A stretch of 64,000 nucleotides of DNA from the NCBI GenBank assembly GCA_041743125.1, contig JBGTNK010000195.1:1-64000 (forward strand). Reading direction: 5' to 3'. The notes beneath the pieces are model-generated. The model was not told the origin of the DNA. It saw only the letters and a program-made list of their open reading frames with translations, and made no database searches. Both the position numbers and the translations under genes were made by a program. Of this stretch, positions 52,430 through 61,032 are shown piece after piece. The DNA comes from Terrimonas_B sp041743125 (GTDB taxonomy: Bacteria; Bacteroidota; Bacteroidia; Chitinophagales; Chitinophagaceae). Position 1 is the stretch's first letter. The number at the start of each line of letters is the position of its first letter.

Positions 52430-53665
52430 TTACAATCCCATTTTACTTTTCAGATTCATATCAATAGCATCTAAGAACTCTTCCGTGTATAAATAATGAT
52501 CACCGTGTTTTACTTTATTTCCATGGATACAAACGGCAAGATCCTTCGTCATTTTACCCTGTTCTACAGTTTCTACGCAAACTTCTTCCAGGGCAAGACT
52601 AAAATCAATCAGCGGCTGGTTGTCATCTAATTTTCCACGGAAGGCCAGGCCTCTGGTCCAGGCAAAAATGGAAGCAATAGGATTAGTACTGGTAGGCTTT
52701 CCGGCCTGGTGGTCGCGGTAGTGCCTGGTTACAGTACCATGGGCAGCTTCTGCTTCCATAGTTTTTCCGTCAGGTGTAACCAATACCGAGGTCATCAATC
52801 CAAGGGAACCGAATCCTTGTGCTACCGTATCACTTTGTACATCGCCATCATAGTTTTTACATGCCCAAACAAAATTGCCATTCCATTTTAATGCGCTGGC
52901 TACCATGTCATCGATCAGGCGGTGCTCATATACTATTCCTGTTTCTTCAAATCTGGCTTTAAATTCATTTTGAAAAATGGTTTCAAATATATCCTTGAAG
53001 CGGCCATCGTACTTTTTTAATATAGTATTTTTTGTAGACAGGTAAAGGGGCCATTTTTTGTTGAGGGCCATATTAAAACAACTTCTCGCAAATCCCATAA
53101 TACTTTCATCAGTATTATACATACTCATGGCTACACCATCTCCTTTAAAATTGAATACTTCAAAAGTTTGAGGTTTCCCTCCGCCTTCAGGAGTAAATGT
53201 CATTGTCAATTTTCCTTTACCCTTAATTACAGTATCCGTAGCCCGGTATTGATCGCCATAAGCATGCCGTCCTACAATAATTGGTGCTGTCCAATTGGTA
53301 ACTAATCTCGGGATATTACTGATTACAATGGGTTCACGAAAAACTGTTCCATCCAATATATTCCTTATGGTGCCATTTGGACTCTTCCACATTTGCTTCA
53401 GCTTAAATTCCTCTACCCTTGCCTCATCAGGAGTGATGGTGGCACATTTGATTCCAACGCCATATTCTTTAATAGCATTTGCGGCATCAATGGTAACCTG
53501 GTCATTTGTTTGGTCCCTGTATTCTACACCCAAATCAAAGTATTTAATATCCAGATCAACATAAGGAAGAATGAGTTTGTCTTTTATGAATTTCCAAATA
53601 ATGCGTGTCATTTCATCCCCATCCAATTCAACAACAGGATTTGCTACTTTGATCTTTTTAGCCAT
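52430..53665 (-). CDS. icd: NADP-dependent isocitrate dehydrogenase (eukaryotic-type)
   Basis: The 411-residue protein follows the homodimeric IDH1/IDH2 type rather than the E. coli Icd type: NPVVELDGDEMTRIIWKFIK at the start, CATITPDEARVEEFKLKQMW, SPNGTIRNILDGTVFREPI (substrate-phosphate loop) and AAHGTVTRHYRDHQAG (NADP site). It oxidises isocitrate to 2-oxoglutarate in the citric acid cycle with NADPH formation. It is a single-gene unit with promoter and terminator. Confidence 0.96.
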   Translation of the reverse strand: MAKKIKVANPVVELDGDEMTRIIWKFIKDKLILPYVDLDIKYFDLGVEYRDQTNDQVTIDAANAIKEYGVGIKCATITPDEARVEEFKLKQMWKSPNGTIRNILDGTVFREPIVISNIPRLVTNWTAPIIVGRHAYGDQYRATDTVIKGKGKLTMTFTPEGGGKPQTFEVFNFKGDGVAMSMYNTDESIMGFARSCFNMALNKKWPLYLSTKNTILKKYDGRFKDIFETIFQNEFKARFEETGIVYEHRLIDDMVASALKWNGNFVWACKNYDGDVQSDTVAQGFGSLGLMTSVLVTPDGKTMEAEAAHGTVTRHYRDHQAGKPTSTNPIASIFAWTRGLAFRGKLDDNQPLIDFSLALEEVCVETVEQGKMTKDLAVCIHGNKVKHGDHYLYTEEFLDAIDMNLKSKMGL

Positions 53666-53716
53666 AAATTCTTTTTTAATTAGTATTCAATGAACTGCGA
53701 TACGTTCGCAGGGTCG

Positions 53717-53724
53717 CAAATCTA
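53717..53724 (-). promoter_or_regulatory. -7 promoter box (TAGATTTG) of icd
   Basis: On the minus strand TAGATTTG followed by CGACCC matches TAnnTTTG, about 50 bases before the icd ATG. No good -33 TTG at the usual distance. Confidence 0.45.
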
Positions 53725-53843
53725 CAATATAAGGATGTAAAATGGTCATTGGTATTCCATGAATCTCATTTTTAGCCAAAAGTTTTTTTTTGATTGGCTT
53801 GATTTTGGTCAATTATTTCGTAACTTTTCTTTCTTCAACTATC

Positions 53844-54446
53844 ATGGACGTAGCACAACTTTTCTTTACTTACCTGAACAAATTTGTTCCTATTTCAGAT
53901 GAGGAGTTTGAACAATATTTTACTCCCATCCTGAAGGTGCGGCGATATGGTAAGAAAGAATATCTCATCAAGGCAGGTGAAGTGGAAGATTTCTTCAGTT
54001 TTGTGATAAAAGGTTTGGTCCGAAAATTCTATAAAAAGGGACATCATGAAATAAATACACAAATATCCACCGAGGGGCAAATCATCATGAGTCAGCAATC
54101 GTTTCTCGGCCGTCAGCCTTCTGAATATTTCATTGAAACCATTGAGCCTTCTGTTATTGTTTCTATTCGATACATTCACCTTGAGGAGCTATATAATAAA
54201 TCAAAAAAAATGGAGCGGCTCGGACGGTTGGTTGTAACCCATATGATGGCTGTCAGCGATAGCTGGCAAATGCAATTAATAAAGATGAGCCCTCGTGAAC
54301 GATTCCTCAATTTTGTTATGAAAAACGCGGAATTAATGCAGCGGGTTCCTCAAAAGTACCTGGCAAGTTATCTCAATATCAAGCCGGAAACTTTCAGCAG
54401 GTTCAAACATTTACTTCGCAATCATTCAAAAAATTCTAACGGTTAA
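53844..54446 (+). CDS. Crp/Fnr-type regulator with cyclic-nucleotide-binding-like domain
   Basis: ATG 53844 (MDVAQLFFTYLNKF) is chosen; the frame runs back to a TTG that adds 18 residues. Residues 10-120 fit the jelly-roll cyclic-nucleotide-binding fold (YGKKEYLIKAGEVEDFFSFV, KGLVRKFYKKGHHEINTQIS), without the R-x-x-S pocket that binds cAMP in Crp. The C-terminal part (about 145-195) ends with VPQKYLASYLNIKPETFSRF, a helix-turn-helix. Such Bacteroidota proteins are transcription factors of unknown signal. It is divergent from icd. Confidence 0.85.
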   Translation: MDVAQLFFTYLNKFVPISDEEFEQYFTPILKVRRYGKKEYLIKAGEVEDFFSFVIKGLVRKFYKKGHHEINTQISTEGQIIMSQQSFLGRQPSEYFIETIEPSVIVSIRYIHLEELYNKSKKMERLGRLVVTHMMAVSDSWQMQLIKMSPRERFLNFVMKNAELMQRVPQKYLASYLNIKPETFSRFKHLLRNHSKNSNG

Positions 54447-54462
54447 ATACTTCATTTCCTGG

Positions 54463-56394
54463 TCAAAGATGAACCACCAGTACGGGAATTTTCATTCCAT
54501 GCCGCACCGCATTTACTGTCTCTCCATAAAAGAAGTCTTTAATTCCTGAATGTCCATGGGCTCCCAGGACCAGCATATCTGGTTTTTCTTCTTTTACAAT
54601 TCTGATTATCTCTTTAGCTCCATGACGAAAACCCAGCACAGCTTTGGATTCAAAACCTTTATCCTTTAATTGATTTACAAAAAGGTCCAGACGTTCTTTA
54701 TCTTTTTGAGTTTCAAAATCATCCGTTTCACTGCCCAGTAAATAAGCCGTTGCGCTTTCAACCACATGAATCAATATAAATTCAGTATCAGGCCTGGCTT
54801 GCCCAATGGCTGCAGCCAGGATTTTTTGATCGTTTTCACTAAAATCTAATGCCACAGCAATTTTATTGTAAACCGGAACCTCCAGGTTTTGTATGCCGGC
54901 GAAATCAGGATGTAAGGAGGAGGATGCTTTTTTACTTTTTTTGATTAAGGGGAAAACAATTGAGTAAATAAGAAGTAGTACAAAGAAAAGACCGGCTAAT
55001 GCTATCAATATTTTTATAGCACTGTTACCACTACTTTCGAAGTAATTAAATGCTTCTTCTGTAAGCATTTTCAGATTCAGGTAAACCAACACCGAAGCAA
55101 CCAGCCATCCCAAAAATTGAACAAAGGGTTTTATTGCAAAATCGCCCATGGTAGTTTTATCACTTACAAAATGAATAAGCGGTATCACAGCAAAACCAAG
55201 TTGTAAACTCAAAATAACCTGGCTGAAAATTAAAAGGCTGTCAACCTGCCCTTCCCCAAAAATAGCAATCACAATGATAGCTGGAATAATAGCGATCAAC
55301 CGGGTGATGAGTCTTCTCATAATGGGATTAATCCGCAAGCGTAAATATCCTTCCATTACAATTTGACCCGCGAGTGTACCGGTTATGGTAGAACTTTGCC
55401 CGGACGCAATCAACGCAATAGCAAAAAGGGTAGAGGCAAAATTGGACCCCAACATGGGTGATAGCAGTTCATAAGCCTGGTTTATTTCTGCTACATCTGT
55501 TTTACCGGTTTGAAAAAATACCGTGGCGGCCAGTATAAGTATGGCTGCATTAATAAGAAAAGCGATATTCAGTGCAACAGCGCTATCTATAAAACTATAC
55601 TTCAGGGCCTGCTTTATTCCCTGTTTTGTTTTTTTTATTTTTCGGGTTTGTACTAATGCCGAATGAAGATATAAGTTGTGAGGCATTACGGTGGCACCAA
55701 TGATGCCTATGGCCAGGTACAGTGCAGTCTCTTTCGGTAAAGCATTACTCATATTTTTTGCTTCGTACAGGTCTTTTGCCTCAGGCAGGGAAGGAATAAA
55801 TCCTTGCAACACATCGAAAAGTTGGGGTGAAGCAATGATTATATTCACCAGAAAACACACACCAATTACGGCAATCAAACCAATTATAAATGCTTCCATT
55901 TTCCTGATGCCGAGACGTTGAAGATAAAGTAGAAGAAACGTATCAAGCACCGTGATTGATACGCCCCAAATCAGGGGTAGCCCGGTAAGCAACTGAATCC
56001 CTATAGCCATACCAAGTATTTCGGCAAGGTCAGTGGCCGCAATAGCAATTTCTGCTAACACCCACAATATGAAATTCATTTTTTTCGGATAGGCTTCCCG
56101 GTTGGCCTGCGCCAGGTCCCGGCCTCTGACTATACCTAACCTTGCACTCATACTTTGGAGCAGTAGTGCCATCAGGTTACTCATCAGCAATACCCATATC
56201 AAGGTATACCCGTATTTACTGCCTCCTGCCAGGTCTGTGGCCCAGTTCCCAGGATCCATATACCCCACACTAACAAGATAAGCCGGGCCAAAGAAAGAAA
56301 GTATTCTTCGCCAGGCAGGTTTTTTTAAATTGGTGGTATCCACGCTTTGATGCACTTCGCTGAGGGATGCATCCAGGTCATTTTTATTGCCCAT
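54463..56394 (-). CDS. Nramp divalent-metal transporter fused to a universal stress protein domain
   Basis: ATG 56394 (MGNKNDLDAS) is used; it overlaps the end of the upstream dtxR-type gene by 11 bases, and a GTG at 56427 would be the alternative. Residues 30-480 form the Nramp transporter, with the metal-site motifs DPGN (47-50) in helix 1 and MPHNLYLHS in helix 6. Residues about 505-643 are a UspA-type domain (KIAVALDFSENDQK; ATP-loop GAHGHSGIKDFFYGETVNAV). It imports Mn2+ or Fe2+ with protons. The cytoplasmic Usp tail may sense ATP or energy state. It is co-transcribed with its likely regulator. Confidence 0.93.
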   Translation of the reverse strand: MGNKNDLDASLSEVHQSVDTTNLKKPAWRRILSFFGPAYLVSVGYMDPGNWATDLAGGSKYGYTLIWVLLMSNLMALLLQSMSARLGIVRGRDLAQANREAYPKKMNFILWVLAEIAIAATDLAEILGMAIGIQLLTGLPLIWGVSITVLDTFLLLYLQRLGIRKMEAFIIGLIAVIGVCFLVNIIIASPQLFDVLQGFIPSLPEAKDLYEAKNMSNALPKETALYLAIGIIGATVMPHNLYLHSALVQTRKIKKTKQGIKQALKYSFIDSAVALNIAFLINAAILILAATVFFQTGKTDVAEINQAYELLSPMLGSNFASTLFAIALIASGQSSTITGTLAGQIVMEGYLRLRINPIMRRLITRLIAIIPAIIVIAIFGEGQVDSLLIFSQVILSLQLGFAVIPLIHFVSDKTTMGDFAIKPFVQFLGWLVASVLVYLNLKMLTEEAFNYFESSGNSAIKILIALAGLFFVLLLIYSIVFPLIKKSKKASSSLHPDFAGIQNLEVPVYNKIAVALDFSENDQKILAAAIGQARPDTEFILIHVVESATAYLLGSETDDFETQKDKERLDLFVNQLKDKGFESKAVLGFRHGAKEIIRIVKEEKPDMLVLGAHGHSGIKDFFYGETVNAVRHGMKIPVLVVHL

Positions 56395-57049
56395 ACTTAA
56401 CAAAAATATTTTTAGCCAGTTGTTCACTGATATTAATCGGTGTGTGCTGGCGGATCTTTATTTCAATAGAATTATCGTAACTGAATTTCTTTTTTACTTC
56501 AAGCCGGGTGCCTATACCAATTTTTTTGTGACCCAGCAATTCAAGCATTGAAGATGACTGGTCACTTACATGGCTGACCGTTGCCGGCTTATTCAGCGGC
56601 AAATCCATAAGGCAAATTTGTTTGTTGGTTTCTATTTTTCCATTGCTGTCAGGAATGGGATCTCCATGCGGATCTGTGCGGGGAAAGCCAAGAAATTCGT
56701 CTAGTTTATCTATCAGATTTTTGTTGCTTACATGTTCAAGATCTTCTGCTATTTCATGTACTTCATCCCAGCTGAATTTTAATTTCTCTGCTAAAAAATA
56801 TTCCCATAACCGGTGACGACGAATGATAAGAAGAGCCACTTTTAAACCATCTGCTGATAATCTGAAGCCATAATAAGCCTGGTAATGGACCAGCTTTTTG
56901 GATTTAAGTTTTTTCAACATGTCCGTGACGGAGGCGGGTTTCGTTTGCAGATGGGCAGCCATTTCATTGGTGGTAACAGTGCCATCCGCTTTTTGGAGAT
57001 GAAATATCGCCTTGATATAGTTCTCCTCACTGGTAGAATAGTTCAACAA
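56384..57049 (-). CDS. DtxR/MntR-family metal-dependent repressor
   Basis: No ATG is available; TTG at 57049 (or the next codon, TTG 57046) gives MLNYSTSEENYIKAIFHL, the normal family start. The N-terminal winged helix (TNEMAAHLQTKPASVTDMLK) is followed by the dimer/metal domain (RHRLWEYFLAEKL, EVHEIAEDLEHVSN, FPRTDPHGDPIPD) and a C-terminal FeoA-like SH3 domain (about 150-221). With Mn2+ or Fe2+ bound it represses metal uptake genes. It is the first gene of an operon with Nramp, and an operator palindrome lies just upstream, so it is very likely autoregulated. Confidence 0.92.
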   Translation of the reverse strand: MLNYSTSEENYIKAIFHLQKADGTVTTNEMAAHLQTKPASVTDMLKKLKSKKLVHYQAYYGFRLSADGLKVALLIIRRHRLWEYFLAEKLKFSWDEVHEIAEDLEHVSNKNLIDKLDEFLGFPRTDPHGDPIPDSNGKIETNKQICLMDLPLNKPATVSHVSDQSSSMLELLGHKKIGIGTRLEVKKKFSYDNSIEIKIRQHTPINISEQLAKNIFVKYGQ

Positions 57050-57062
57050 AGCTAAATAAATT

Positions 57063-57078
57063 TTTAGGCAAACCTAAA
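57063..57078. promoter_or_regulatory. DtxR/MntR-type operator (TTTAGG-N4-CCTAAA)
   Basis: TTTAGGCAAACCTAAA is a perfect 6+6 inverted repeat with a 4-base spacer, matching the TTTAGG-type boxes known for DtxR/MntR repressors. It lies 14 bases upstream of the dtxR-type start and overlaps the -7 box of the promoter. Confidence 0.82.
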
Positions 57079-57100
57079 TTATAAAATCGGCATATCAAAA
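57069..57100 (-). promoter_or_regulatory. Promoter (TTTTG-N19-TAGGTTTG) of the dtxR-Nramp operon
   Basis: On the minus strand the -33 TTTTG (57096-57100) and the -7 TAGGTTTG (57069-57076) are 19 bases apart, the canonical Bacteroidota arrangement. The -7 box is wholly inside the operator palindrome, so bound repressor would block the polymerase sigma contact. Confidence 0.75.
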
Positions 57101-57157
57101 TTTTGTGTTGATGATCAGGAGGGAAACGCTTAATTTGTAGGTTTAATACCCGTTACT

Positions 57158-58135
57158 ATGACATTAGTGAAGCAGTATGCCCTCTTGATTTTATTTAGCA
57201 TTTCTATAGCTGGATGCAAGTCAAAGAAACCCGTTCTTTCCGGTGATGAGCCTGTGGAAATTAATGATTTTATTGATTTTTTCCCGGCAACGAAATTACC
57301 TTTCGAAATAGCTGATAAAAGCCTTTTAAAAAAAGAGAGTGATTCCTTGTTGATCAGTTACAAGGTCTTCACCCAATTTGTACCCGATTCAATACTGCAT
57401 GAAGTTTTTGGAAAAAAAACCAAACCTAAAATTTACCCTTTAGGCAAATCTGCAGGAGACGAAACATATCTTTTTGCTAAAGCGATTACGGCTAGTAAAA
57501 AGGCAATGTTTGTTGTGGGGTTCGATAAAAAAAATAAATATATCGCCTCTATGCCCCTGCTTACGCTGGATCAATCCCCGGCTACTACACAAATAGCCAG
57601 CATGGACACACGCTATACGCTGACCAAATCCGTCGTCCGCAAGAATGCAGACGGATCAGTAAATGAAGGAAAGGATGTGTATGTATTGAATAGTGGTGCC
57701 AGCAGTTTTATGCTCATCATGACAGATGCCCTGGACGATAAAAAAACGGAACTAACCAATCCTATTGATACATTTTCCAGAAAACAAAAATATGCAGCTG
57801 ATTATGGAAGAGGAAAAATGAACCTGGTTTCTATAAGGGACGGGAGAAAAAAAGGCATGATCAGTTTTTTTATTCATTTTGAAAAAAACAATGGAGACTG
57901 TACGGGTGAATTAAAAGGAGAGGCATTAATAAAATCACCGACCGTAGCCGAATACATGGAAAAAGGAGATCCGTGCCTTTTACAATTTAAATTTTCTTCT
58001 TCATCTGTTACAATAAAGGAATTAGAAGGGTGCGGCTCCAGGCGAGGTTTGCGGTGTTCATTTGATGGCACCTATCCCCGTAAGAAGGAAGCAAAGGTTG
58101 TTCCGGAAAAAAGAAAATCAGTCAAAAAGAAATAA
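57158..58135 (+). CDS. Lipoprotein of unknown function
   Basis: The 325-residue protein has the lipobox SIAGC (Cys20). The mature part is a mixture of strands and helices, with four cysteines in the last third (GDCTGEL, GDPCLLQF, LEGCGSRRGLRCSFDGTYPR) that could form two disulfides. The tail is Lys-rich (KKEAKVVPEKRKSVKKK). I recognise no family. It is divergent from the dtxR-type gene and shares its 108-base upstream region, so metal control of this gene is possible but not shown. Confidence 0.78.
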   Translation: MTLVKQYALLILFSISIAGCKSKKPVLSGDEPVEINDFIDFFPATKLPFEIADKSLLKKESDSLLISYKVFTQFVPDSILHEVFGKKTKPKIYPLGKSAGDETYLFAKAITASKKAMFVVGFDKKNKYIASMPLLTLDQSPATTQIASMDTRYTLTKSVVRKNADGSVNEGKDVYVLNSGASSFMLIMTDALDDKKTELTNPIDTFSRKQKYAADYGRGKMNLVSIRDGRKKGMISFFIHFEKNNGDCTGELKGEALIKSPTVAEYMEKGDPCLLQFKFSSSSVTIKELEGCGSRRGLRCSFDGTYPRKKEAKVVPEKRKSVKKK

Positions 58136-58318
58136 CAATGATTCCGGAAGGCTTCTTTCAAATAGCAGACAATTCCGAATTTCCCTTTATCTTGCGCCTT
58201 CGTGTAAAAAAATACATACCAGGCGAATTTTCAATTTTATATGTTTTCATTAAAAAAAATGAAAGTTATTTTCTTTATTTGTGAAATTTTGAACGCACCC
58301 AAAATTAAAAACTAAGAG

Positions 58319-59974
58319 ATGAAGTTTACCAATTATAATGTTCCGTATCCTGTTGAACAAAATTACTCTAAACGTGTTGCCTACTTTTCAATGGAGTTTG
58401 CCGTACATCAGCCCCTCAAAATTTATAGCGGAGGCCTGGGTTTTCTGGCCGGATCACATTTGAGGAGTGCATATGAACTAAAGCAGAATTTGATAGGAGT
58501 GGGGATGTTATGGAAATATGGTTATTATGACCAGGAGAGGCACCAGGATCAAACGCTGGATGTTGCCTGGAATGAAAAACATTACAGCTTCCTGGAAGAT
58601 ACAGGTTTGAAATTTCAGATCAATGTGCATGAGCATCCTGTTTGGGTAAAAGTATTTTACCTGAATCCGGAAACATTTAAATCAGCTCCTTTATTTCTCT
58701 TGTCTACAGATACACCCGAGAACGATTACGTTTCACAAACCATAACTCACCGGTTATATGATGCCAACGTTGCAACTAAGGTAGCCCAATACATACTACT
58801 GGGTGTGGGGGGGGCAAAGCTTATGGATGTTCTGGGATTCAACCCGGAACTTTATCATCTTAATGAGGCACATGGTCTTTCTGCTGCCTTTTATTTATAT
58901 AATAAATTCAACCGAAAAATTGACGAAGTAAAGAAAAGACTGGTTTTTACTACCCATACTCCTGAAGAAGCAGGTAATGAAAAGCATGACATTTATCTCT
59001 GCCATAAAATGAGTTATTTCTGTGGACTCAGTGTTGAAGAGGTAAAAAAATTAACCGGCAATCATGAGGATGCATTTAACCATTCACTTGCCGCTTTGAG
59101 GTTTGCTCACCTGGCAAATGGCGTTTCTGAACTGCATGGCCATGTTTCCAGGGCCATGTGGAATAAGTATGATGATATATGTCCGATCATATCAATTACA
59201 AATGCACAAAATTATCTTTATTGGGCCGATAAGCAGTTGTACCGTTTTAAAGAAGCGGGCGATGATTATGGAATGGACGACAGGAAAAAATACCTGAAGA
59301 AAAGGGCATTTGATATAGTCGCAGATCAAACCGGCAAACTATTTAAGCCTGATGTATTCACCATCGTGTGGGCCCGCAGGTTTGCAGGGTACAAAAGGGC
59401 GGGCTTGATAACCACCGATGAAAAAAGATTTAAAAAATTATTAAGCAATACAAAATACCCGGTGCAGATAATCTGGGCCGGCAAGCCATATCCTGTTGAT
59501 CATCCTGCCATTAGTGAATTCAATCAATTGGTTTATTTAAGTAAAGAGTACCGTAATGTTGCTGTTTTAACCGGCTATGAACTAACTCTGTCCAAAAGAA
59601 TGAAGCAGGCTTCAGATTGCTGGTTGAATAATCCCCGTGTTCCCCGGGAAGCTTCAGGAACCAGTGGTATGACAGCAGCTATGAATGGGGCGGTTAATTT
59701 TTCTACAGATGATGGCTGGATACCAGAATTTATCAATCATGGACATAATGGATTTGTAGTGCCCAAAGCAGATTATGCTAATATGGCTACCCATGAACAG
59801 GATGAATATGATCTGAATAAATTGTATGATATTCTGGAAAAGGAGATTTTACCCGTTTACTACAATGATTATAATACGTGGAGACAAATAATGAAAAATG
59901 GGATGCAGGATGTCCGCTTCCGTTTTGACAGTAACAGGATGGCACATGAATACTATGCTCTGCTGTATAAGTAA
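58319..59974 (+). CDS. Alpha-glucan phosphorylase family protein lacking the PLP lysine
   Basis: The 551-residue protein is the short form of the GT35 alpha-glucan phosphorylase family: VAYFSMEFAVHQPLKIYSGG, FLAGSHLRSAYELKQ, HLNEAHGLSAAFYLY, TTHTPEEAGNEKHD, RRFAGYKRAGLI (sugar-phosphate-site Lys/Arg) and EASGTSGMTAAMNGAVNF near 444-461. In active phosphorylases the last motif has Lys where Thr452 stands here (SGMKAA versus SGMTAA); that Lys carries the pyridoxal phosphate. The protein is therefore either inactive, PLP-free or changed in chemistry. Known members split glycogen to glucose-1-phosphate. No glycogen gene adjoins it; the branching enzyme is 44 kb away. Confidence 0.88.
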   Translation: MKFTNYNVPYPVEQNYSKRVAYFSMEFAVHQPLKIYSGGLGFLAGSHLRSAYELKQNLIGVGMLWKYGYYDQERHQDQTLDVAWNEKHYSFLEDTGLKFQINVHEHPVWVKVFYLNPETFKSAPLFLLSTDTPENDYVSQTITHRLYDANVATKVAQYILLGVGGAKLMDVLGFNPELYHLNEAHGLSAAFYLYNKFNRKIDEVKKRLVFTTHTPEEAGNEKHDIYLCHKMSYFCGLSVEEVKKLTGNHEDAFNHSLAALRFAHLANGVSELHGHVSRAMWNKYDDICPIISITNAQNYLYWADKQLYRFKEAGDDYGMDDRKKYLKKRAFDIVADQTGKLFKPDVFTIVWARRFAGYKRAGLITTDEKRFKKLLSNTKYPVQIIWAGKPYPVDHPAISEFNQLVYLSKEYRNVAVLTGYELTLSKRMKQASDCWLNNPRVPREASGTSGMTAAMNGAVNFSTDDGWIPEFINHGHNGFVVPKADYANMATHEQDEYDLNKLYDILEKEILPVYYNDYNTWRQIMKNGMQDVRFRFDSNRMAHEYYALLYK

Positions 59975-60296
59975 TTCCTTTGCCCGCCTGTGAGCAGGGC
60001 ATTTAAATAATTTTAGCTATTGAAAACAAGCCCGGAAATGAGGGCTTGTTTTTTTTTTATGCTTGAAGTGTGCTTAGTCTTTTCAACCCGCATAATTTCA
60101 AAGCGTGGACACTTTACATTTTACTTTAATCAATAAATTCAATGATTTTGTAGTTGATGCGGATATTTATTATTTTCTGAATTAAGAATAATACTTTAAA
60201 TTTCTGAACAGTTCCCTCCTGAATTTCATATAATTATTATTTGGTGCAACAGTTTTGTGCAATTGGTGGTCAAAATAATCATTCCCCGAAAAGTAA
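59975..60296. other. Intergenic region between phosphorylase and exported-protein genes
   Basis: It contains the phosphorylase terminator (60025-60060); the rest is AT-rich with no gene or clear promoter box recognised. Confidence 0.45.
60025..60060 (+). terminator. Rho-independent terminator after the phosphorylase gene
   Basis: AACAAGCCC (60025-60033) pairs perfectly with GGGCTTGTT (60042-60050) over an 8-base loop and runs directly into more than eight T. Confidence 0.9.
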
Positions 60297-61028
60297 ATGC
60301 TAAAGCACACATTATATATTTTCTTTTCATTTATGGCTTTTTTTCCTGCAAGTGGTTTTCCACAAGCCGGTATTGCGGAATCTGGTTTTTTAAAGTCTTC
60401 GGCTGACCATGTTATTCAATTATATATAAACAGTGTAAAAGAAGATTTGAGATTGTATAGTGGAACTGAATTTACAAGTGCTTATCGCAGTAGTGCAGGA
60501 TTCCCGTTTTTTCAATTCTCCGAACCCCAACAAGGAAACATTTATTATGACGGCATTTATTATCCAGGGGTATTATTATCATATGATTTGATTAATGACC
60601 AGGTTGTTTTTATTACTCCTGTTAAAAAATTAAAGGTTGTATTAGTTGCAGCCAAAGTCGGCTGGTTTTCCATAAAGGATCATTTATTTTTAAATTTAAC
60701 AGAAGACGATGGCCTTACAGGTTTTCCCGGTACCGGCATTTATCAATTACTATTTGATGGAGATGTTACTGTATTGGGAAAAAGTAAGAAGATCTTATAT
60801 CAGCCATCGCGGGCAGATGAAACAGCGGGATTTATTCAAACTAATGTTTTTTATATAAGAAAAAATAGCAGCTATTTTTTGATTAACAATAAAAGATCGC
60901 TGGTGAATGCATTTAAGAATTATAAACCTGAAATAATAAAGTTCATTCAGCGGGAAAATGTAAGTTTCAAAAAGGATCCTGGTCAAGCCATATTGCGAGT
61001 AGTAGAATATTATTCAAAAAATAAGTAG
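60297..61028 (+). CDS. Exported protein of unknown function, first gene of a TonB-receptor operon
   Basis: The 243-residue protein begins with a signal peptide (LYIFFSFMAFFPASGFPQ). The mature domain is strand-rich with many aromatic residues (QGNIYYDGIYYPGVLLSYDL, VFYIRKNSSYFLINNKR). I do not recognise the family. Its stop is 4 bases before the TonB-dependent receptor gene, and the DUF4249 lipoprotein gene follows, so it is likely part of the same cell-surface system, perhaps a periplasmic or surface accessory. Confidence 0.75.
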   Translation: MLKHTLYIFFSFMAFFPASGFPQAGIAESGFLKSSADHVIQLYINSVKEDLRLYSGTEFTSAYRSSAGFPFFQFSEPQQGNIYYDGIYYPGVLLSYDLINDQVVFITPVKKLKVVLVAAKVGWFSIKDHLFLNLTEDDGLTGFPGTGIYQLLFDGDVTVLGKSKKILYQPSRADETAGFIQTNVFYIRKNSSYFLINNKRSLVNAFKNYKPEIIKFIQRENVSFKKDPGQAILRVVEYYSKNK

Positions 61029-61032
61029 TAAA

